This document shows, in pieces, positions 7,424 through 11,917 of a stretch of DNA of 11,917 nt. A program made the position numbers and the translations under genes. Origin of the DNA: Promethearchaeota archaeon (GTDB lineage: Archaea; Asgardarchaeota; Lokiarchaeia; Sigynarchaeales; SOKP01); the NCBI GenBank assembly GCA_030605085.1, contig JAUWBH010000185.1, forward strand, positions 1 to 11,917, written 5' to 3'. Position 1 is the first letter of the stretch. Every line of letters starts with the position of its first letter. The notes under the pieces were generated by a model. That model was not told the DNA's origin, did not search any database, and saw only the letters and a program-made list of their open reading frames with translations.

Positions 7424-7435
7424 TTTTTTTTTTTT
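7424..7435 (+). terminator. Oligo-T tract (T12) ending the acyl-CoA synthetase transcript
   Basis: T12 on the plus strand, 92 nt after the synthetase stop and just before the convergent SDR stop. This fits archaeal hairpin-free termination. On the minus strand the same bases form the A run before the dehydrogenase remnant. Confidence 0.5.
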
Positions 7436-7444
7436 AAAAAATTT

Positions 7445-8332
7445 TTATACCTTGTATTTTAGCATAAAATCAACCAATTCTTGATTTTTTCTGAATAATG
7501 TGTGAGTATCTTTATTGAATCTCTCTTTCGTTGATTTCAACAGATCTTTAATGTTAATATCTTCCACATTGATTTCCGCAGTTTCTTTTTGAAGCTTAGC
7601 TAATAGCTCAAAAAATGAATAATGATCTATTAACCTCCCTTTATAAGGTCGTTTGGATAAATCACTTGCAAGAAACAGATAGATTGGTGCCATTACTTCT
7701 GGACCATGTGATATGGGATATTTTGCTCCCCACCTTCTATTATCCTCTAACATTTTCGTTTCTACAGGTCCAGGGCATACTACATTTACATGTACATTCT
7801 GACTACCTACTTCACTATCTAAACACCTTCCCATTACGGCAACGGCAGCTTTAGAAGATGCATATGCGACTTTTTTAGCCGGGAAAGCTAAAGTTCCAGC
7901 AGCAGAGGACGTTAAAATTATTTTTCCACCTCCTTGTTCAAGTATGTTGGGAAGAATTTGTTTGATCAATGCGAAGTAGCCTATGTAGTTCAAATTAAAT
8001 AATTTCAGGGCATCTTCGAGAGGCATATCAATTATACTTGAGTAATGTGACATACCCGCGTTAGGAACAAGGATATTACACACATTAAAATTGTTAAAAT
8101 AGCTGGCTACACATTCATTAACACCATCGATCGTGGAGAGATCTGCTGGAATTGGTAATCCTTTTACACCATATTCTCTGATCTCTTCAACAGTTTTATC
8201 CAATTCGCTCTTAGTTCGGGACGAGATGGCAACATTGGCGCCATTCTTAGCAAATTCGAGAGCAACAGCTTTTCCAATTCCCCGACCGCCACCAGTAATA
8301 AGAGCGTATTTTCCTTCAAGTAATTTGTTCAA
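7445..8332 (-). CDS. Short-chain dehydrogenase/reductase (classical SDR)
   Basis: 295 residues from TTG 8332, chosen because GGTGA sits 7 nt upstream and the MNKLLEGKYALITGG start is normal for the family. Cofactor motif TGGGRGIG is at 13-20, Arg39 after strand 2 favours NADP(H), Asp64 contacts adenine, and the NAG motif is at 91-93. The catalytic set is Asn115, Ser143, Tyr157 and Lys161 (AYASSK), followed by PGPVETKM. The core resembles FabG-like 3-oxoacyl reductases and hydroxysteroid dehydrogenases. About 50 residues beyond the usual end form a charged, helical C-terminal extension of unknown role. Next to an acyl-CoA synthetase and 3HCDH remnants, a 3-ketoacyl/3-hydroxyacyl substrate is a reasonable inference, but SDR substrate specificity cannot be read from motifs. 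Confidence 0.93.
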   Translation of the reverse strand: MNKLLEGKYALITGGGRGIGKAVALEFAKNGANVAISSRTKSELDKTVEEIREYGVKGLPIPADLSTIDGVNECVASYFNNFNVCNILVPNAGMSHYSSIIDMPLEDALKLFNLNYIGYFALIKQILPNILEQGGGKIILTSSAAGTLAFPAKKVAYASSKAAVAVMGRCLDSEVGSQNVHVNVVCPGPVETKMLEDNRRWGAKYPISHGPEVMAPIYLFLASDLSKRPYKGRLIDHYSFFELLAKLQKETAEINVEDINIKDLLKSTKERFNKDTHTLFRKNQELVDFMLKYKV

Positions 8333-8339
8333 TATTCTC

Positions 8340-8344
8340 TCACC
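8340..8344 (-). promoter_or_regulatory. Ribosome-binding site fixing the SDR TTG start
   Basis: The minus strand reads GGTGA, then 7 nt, then TTG. GGTGA is the typical archaeal ribosome-binding core, so translation from TTG is well supported. Confidence 0.75.
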
Positions 8345-8377
8345 AAAATTATTTTTAATTTTATACTTTTAATTTCA

Positions 8378-8384
8378 TTTATAA
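8378..8384 (-). promoter_or_regulatory. Candidate TATA box of the SDR gene
   Basis: TTATAAA on the minus strand. A start site about 25 nt downstream (near 8355) would give a leader of about 23 nt that contains the GGTGA site. A second TATA-like element (GTATAAAA, 8359-8366) is closer and would exclude GGTGA from the transcript, so it is less likely. Confidence 0.4.
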
Positions 8385-8491
8385 TGTAAAAAATAAAACA
8401 TTTGTATTAAAAAATGATCCATTTACAAATAAAAACAAAATAATTATTGTAAGATTAATCTAATAGATTTCATAATTTGATTTAGCGATAT

Positions 8492-9469
8492 TTATCTAGA
8501 TTTCATTATATTTTTGATGGCATTTAGAAAATAATCGTTTTCGTCTTTAGTTCCTATTGCTACTCGAATATATTCTGAGCTTAATTGATTAGAAACATCG
8601 TGGACCAAAATATCTTGTTCTGCGAGCATTTGAGAAATACCAAAGATCCCTGTCTTCATTAATAAAAAGTTTGCATAACTCGAATAAACACTAATTCCCA
8701 TTTTAGAAACGTAATTCATTACTCTTTTTTTTTCTTGTTCAACTTCCTCACTAAACTTTTGAACATACCCCATATTTTCTAAAGCGTGAATACCAGCAGT
8801 CACGCTTGGATAAGGCAGCATTATATCAAGACCATGAAATTTTTTTTGAACTAATTCGCCAGCAATTAAATATCCTATACCCGATCCCGCTAATCCAAAA
8901 GATTTACTTAAAGTTCTTGAGACAGCTAAATTTGGATAATCTTTTATCATATGAGCGCAAGTTATTTTTGAAAATTCAAAATAAGCTTCATCGACTAATA
9001 ACATCGCGTTTTCATTTTCCAAAACCATTTTTATCTCTCTTTCGCTTAATAGTAAGCTTCCCGTAGGATTATTAGGATTATCGATGACCATTAAAGTTGG
9101 TTTCTTAAGTTCATTAATTAGCGGTTCTACAGATAATTTAAACTCTGGTTCTCTTAACCTGATTTTTAATACTGGTGAGGTTGTTTTCTGAGTAGCATTT
9201 GCGATTAAAAAAAATGTAGGATCTGCGATGATTATCTGTCGACCTTTTGAGAAAAGAAATATGAATTCTTTAATTAAAATGTCTGATCCTGAGCTCAAAA
9301 TAATTGAATCTTTTGGAGCTTTTGTGTAATTAGCTAATAATTCAACCAATTTATCAACTTCATTCCGAGGAGTATATCGATTTATATTATTAATACAATT
9401 TTTTACGGGAGATATTACCTCGTCCGGCGGAGGTTTTGGCATTTCGTTTAAATCTAGTCTAATTTTCAT
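8492..9469 (-). CDS. HisC-like class I/II aminotransferase (PLP, fold type I)
   Basis: 325 residues, slightly short for histidinol-phosphate aminotransferases (about 340-360). Seen: the N-terminal LDLNEMP substrate segment (5-11), GSD (61-63), NPNNPTG (131-137), VDEAYFEF (159-166) with Asp160 and Tyr163 for the PLP ring, Schiff-base Lys189 in RTLSKSFG, and a C-terminal YIRVAIGT carrying the carboxylate-binding Arg. The Arg normally eight residues after the PLP lysine, which binds the cofactor phosphate, is Gly197 (GLAGSGIGY instead of GLAGLRIGY). It may be a true HisC, a CobD/CobC-like threonine-phosphate enzyme, or an aromatic aminotransferase; no other his or cob gene is here. It lies 36 nt downstream of the DUF362 gene on the same strand, so they are probably co-transcribed. 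No ribosome-binding site is evident before ATG 9469; a TATA-like AT stretch at 9483-9499 could give a nearly leaderless message. Confidence 0.85.
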   Translation of the reverse strand: MKIRLDLNEMPKPPPDEVISPVKNCINNINRYTPRNEVDKLVELLANYTKAPKDSIILSSGSDILIKEFIFLFSKGRQIIIADPTFFLIANATQKTTSPVLKIRLREPEFKLSVEPLINELKKPTLMVIDNPNNPTGSLLLSEREIKMVLENENAMLLVDEAYFEFSKITCAHMIKDYPNLAVSRTLSKSFGLAGSGIGYLIAGELVQKKFHGLDIMLPYPSVTAGIHALENMGYVQKFSEEVEQEKKRVMNYVSKMGISVYSSYANFLLMKTGIFGISQMLAEQDILVHDVSNQLSSEYIRVAIGTKDENDYFLNAIKNIMKSR

Positions 9470-9505
9470 TTTTTTAACAACATTATAAATTTTTAAAAAT
9501 CTATT

Positions 9506-10312
9506 TCAAATTTCCTCCAAATCATAATCATTGAACCCAACTCCGTAATCTACAGCGTATTTTATATATTTTATTTGTATAGGATCCTCTATCTTTTTCA
9601 ATTTTATCGAAATTGGACGCAATAATTTAAAACCATAGTAATCTAAGGCGACTGGATCGGTACCAGCAAAAATATAACCTAAATCTTTTTCAATTCCACC
9701 ATGTCTAAATTCTTGAGCCTTTACCATGGTTTTCAGGGCATCACATATAATTAAATTAGATTTTAATACAGTATTTAATTCTGCAATTCCTTTATCGATA
9801 TCTTTAATTTTCGAGTGCATTTTTAATCGTTGACCTTTTGTTAAATATCCAAATTTATCTTTCAATGCGTTAGTAAGTTTTACGGCAAAATGATCCTTTA
9901 ATATTGGGAGAGAAATTATGTAATCCTGCTGAAATGGAATTTCTGAAACTTTTAACTTAAATTTTCGAGTACTTTGTACTTCTTTAAAAGGATGGTCGTA
10001 AAAGTTAACGAAAGAAATGCCCAATTCGTTACATTTTTCAATAATTGGATGATTTTCTATTTTACTTGAAGGTACATCAATCCCATGACCATCGCCACAA
10101 ATAATTTCCGAAGCGTTAGATTTAATTTGATCGTACACCGCTTCAATCATTTCAGGGTGAGTTGTCGTAGGATACGGATTATGAGATACAAGGTTTACCT
10201 TTAAAAGAACTTTTCCTTTAATATTATTTCTGAACCTTGATAATAAAGAGGCTACAAATCTTTTTCTATCTGGGTTCTCAGTAAAATAAATTACAGATTT
10301 CTCTCTTGACAT
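9506..10312 (-). CDS. DUF362 domain protein
   Basis: 268 residues covering essentially one DUF362 domain. Visible family blocks are KVLLKVNLVS (about 34-43) followed by TTHPEM, the CGDGHG block (about 72-77), ISLPILKDHFAVKLTNALKD (about 133-152, the P-x-x-K-x-H...L-T-x-A-x-K signature), and AGTDPVALDYYG (about 215-226, the DPVALD signature). Many family members add a ferredoxin-like CxxCxxC module; this one has no such cluster and only scattered cysteines. It is cytoplasmic, with no signal peptide or membrane segment. The family's biochemical role is unsettled, so none is assigned. It is the first gene of a likely two-gene operon with the HisC-like aminotransferase. ATG 10312 has no ribosome-binding site; a TATA-like element lies 35-42 nt upstream. 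Confidence 0.85.
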   Translation of the reverse strand: MSREKSVIYFTENPDRKRFVASLLSRFRNNIKGKVLLKVNLVSHNPYPTTTHPEMIEAVYDQIKSNASEIICGDGHGIDVPSSKIENHPIIEKCNELGISFVNFYDHPFKEVQSTRKFKLKVSEIPFQQDYIISLPILKDHFAVKLTNALKDKFGYLTKGQRLKMHSKIKDIDKGIAELNTVLKSNLIICDALKTMVKAQEFRHGGIEKDLGYIFAGTDPVALDYYGFKLLRPISIKLKKIEDPIQIKYIKYAVDYGVGFNDYDLEEI

Positions 10313-10346
10313 TTTAATCAGATTCGTTTAATCGATTTATTTAGTA

Positions 10347-10354
10347 AATATAAA
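10347..10354 (-). promoter_or_regulatory. Candidate TATA box of the DUF362-aminotransferase operon
   Basis: The minus strand reads TTTATATT, 35-42 nt before ATG 10312. A start about 25 nt downstream gives a leader of roughly 12 nt, consistent with the missing ribosome-binding site. An 11-A run at 10386-10396 (T11 on the minus strand) just upstream could insulate the operon from leftward read-through. Confidence 0.4.
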
Positions 10355-10385
10355 TTAGATTAATTCCTAAACTTTGTGTATGGGC

Positions 10386-11917
10386 AAAAAAAAAAAGTTT
10401 TCGTTTGAAGGTATCACGTAGATATCACAGCTTATTATAACAAAATTTGCTGCATTTGAATTCATGGACTTTAGTAGATGCGTCAAAAAAGAAATCGTGA
10501 AGATCTCTGCCCACCAATATGCACCAAACGCGTGCCCATCTTGCGGAAGTGGTGAAATTGCAATAAGGACAAGCCATAAAAGGATAATATCCGAGCTTGG
10601 AAATATTAATACAGAATTATTTGTGGAACTCCATGTAGCTACCTTTGAATGTGAGAATTGCGGGAATAAATACACGCCACAACACCCCGATTACCCTAAG
10701 GGATATGAATATTCAAGAGGTATAATTCAAACGGCCTTGTCTCTCCATTTTCAAGATAATGTCTCAGGAAACAGAATTGCGGCTCAGCTTGCGAAATATA
10801 TTAACATTCAGATACCTCCTAAGACGATTTACTCGTGGATCAATGCTTTAATTGAAGATTTCATGAAAAGCGAATTTAAAGCCGAGCCTGAGAAGGCATT
10901 AGAAGCGTATAAAGCACTAACGATCGATGGAACGGGTTTTAGTTTAGGAAATAAGCTTTTAGGAAAAAAAGGCGATGCGCAATTCTCATCAACAGTCAAG
11001 TTGTCAAACGGAATATACTTACTGACTTGGTGGGAGTAGAAGATTTCGAGAATGGCTGCCGTTCTTTACTCGCCGTAAGAAAAAAAGCACCCATTAACCC
11101 TTATATTATCACGTGCGATTTTAGTCCCGCATTAATCGCATCAATCAAGGCGATTTTTCCTGAATCTGCCGTTCAAATTGACGGCTTTCACGTCATGCGA
11201 GAACTCAATAACGGGATAAGACGAGATTTCAAGTTATACAGGGCTAAACATTATCGTGATGAAATAAATGAATTTTTAGAGCTTCGTTCTTATCTTAATG
11301 GACTCCAAGAGATGCGTAAGCACGCTGATCTCCTTACCCTTGAAAGCATTCCTCCTTTAAAAAATATTACCCCTTCCCATTCCGGAGCAAAAACATGTAG
11401 CGATGTCATAAAGCAGCTACTTTTTCTTTTAACTCTATGGGATCCTCACTCTTTTTTTATTGTTTTTGACGTGGAGCTTAAAAAGCTTTTAAAAGAACAA
11501 GGCGAAAGAGTAAAAGAGTTTTGCGATGCGTTGCGCTCTAAATTCCCAAAACGGAAGTTTACCATTAAAGGACGCAATCGTGCCCAAGGAGAGCTCTTGA
11601 AAAAATTGAAGACGCTCTGTGTTAGTTTTAGAAAACCGCTGAAAGAAGAGGCACGAGAATTCAGTAAAAATCAATTTCTTCTTTTTAAACAGCCCGAAAA
11701 GGTGACTCCTAAAGTAGAAGCGATTATGGAAGAATTCTTAAAGCACCATCCGACTCTCCGGGAATATCGCGAAATAACGTTAATGATAGGAGAAATTTAT
11801 CGAGAACCCTATAAGGTTATAGATGGTCGGCAAATAGACGCCTTAACTCAAAAAAAGAATTACTCCGATAAATTAAACACTGCTATAACAACGCTCAAAA
11901 AATATAAATCTGAAATA
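10386..11917 (+). mobile_element. Insertion sequence (ISL3-like), left part; borders not resolved
   Basis: The transposase gene marks an insertion element. The left border must lie between the DUF362 promoter region (about 10350) and ATG 10464. I set it provisionally at the A11 run at 10386. A short direct repeat TATCAC (10412-10417 and 10423-10428) lies between them. The right end is outside the window, so terminal inverted repeats and target duplications cannot be compared. Confidence 0.5.
10464..11917 (+). pseudogene. ISL3-like transposase gene, frameshifted and cut by the right edge
   Basis: ATG 10464 opens a 191-codon frame to TAG 11037. The -1 frame is then open from 10955 to the window end and continues the same protein: about 298 codons from 11024, starting DLVGVEDFENG. 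Part one has a zinc ribbon (Cys24/27 and Cys63/66), a helix-turn-helix-like region and the first catalytic Asp155 (LTIDGTGFSLG). Part two has the second Asp (11117-11119, TCDFSPALIASI), the IDGFHVMREL segment typical of ISL3/IS204 enzymes (from 11177), and the helical NQFLLFKQPEKVTP segment (from about 11669). The catalytic Glu should lie right of the window. A one-base loss near 11022-11024 would explain the break, since restoring it gives NGIYLLDLVGVEDF. Programmed slippage at A7 (10964-10970) is the alternative. Base composition looks less AT-rich than in neighbouring genes, consistent with transfer. Confidence 0.78.

Noticed and set aside
10412..10428. TATCAC direct repeat as a possible CRISPR or iteron array
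   Set aside because: Only two 6-bp copies, no further units; at most part of the insertion-sequence end.
10367..10675. 102-codon minus-strand frame overlapping the transposase start
   Set aside because: Antisense to the zinc-ribbon coding region, composition typical of a reverse-complement artefact, no family resemblance.

Overview
The window is AT-rich, densely coded DNA that looks archaeal. Start regions carry short GGTGA/GAGGT ribosome-binding sites or none. TTG starts occur, gene ends are followed by bare oligo-T tracts rather than GC-rich hairpins, and the largest gene encodes a heavily sequon-decorated surface protein anchored by one C-terminal membrane segment behind a poly-aspartate stalk. 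This mix, with a FATP-type acyl-CoA synthetase and fatty-acid dehydrogenase fragments, would fit an Asgard (Lokiarchaeia-like) genome, but that assignment is inference; no rRNA or tRNA is present to confirm it.

Layout, left to right. (1) 2-847 (+): 3' part of an AAA_14/DUF4143 ATPase gene cut by the window edge. (2) 1052-5083 (-): a ~1343-residue modular surface protein with one divergent and three clear copies of a ~350-residue unit. (3) 5076-5387 (-): a truncated 3-hydroxyacyl-CoA dehydrogenase (3HCDH) NAD-binding domain whose stop overlaps the surface-protein start. (4) 5562-7331 (+): a very-long-chain/FATP-type acyl-CoA synthetase with a palindrome just upstream of its ribosome-binding site. 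(5) 7334-7423 (-): a short decayed remnant of a second 3HCDH N-terminus, not a conventional open reading frame. (6) 7445-8332 (-): a short-chain dehydrogenase with a TTG start. (7) 8492-9469 (-) and 9506-10312 (-): a HisC-like aminotransferase downstream of a DUF362 protein, probably one operon. (8) 10464-11917 (+): an ISL3-like transposase gene broken by a -1 frameshift and running off the right edge.

The coherent theme of 5.0-8.3 kb is fatty acyl-CoA metabolism: activation by the synthetase, an SDR that could act on 3-keto/3-hydroxyacyl groups, and two partial 3HCDH genes. Both 3HCDH pieces keep only the N-terminal Rossmann motif, so the local dehydrogenase step looks dismantled by rearrangement. 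The most unusual items are these paired 3HCDH remnants, the surface gene that starts inside one of them, the unit architecture of the surface protein, and an aminotransferase lacking the usual PLP-phosphate-binding arginine. I see no CRISPR array, tRNA or rRNA, and no complete new defence or biosynthetic system. No stretch longer than 300 bases lacks a gene.
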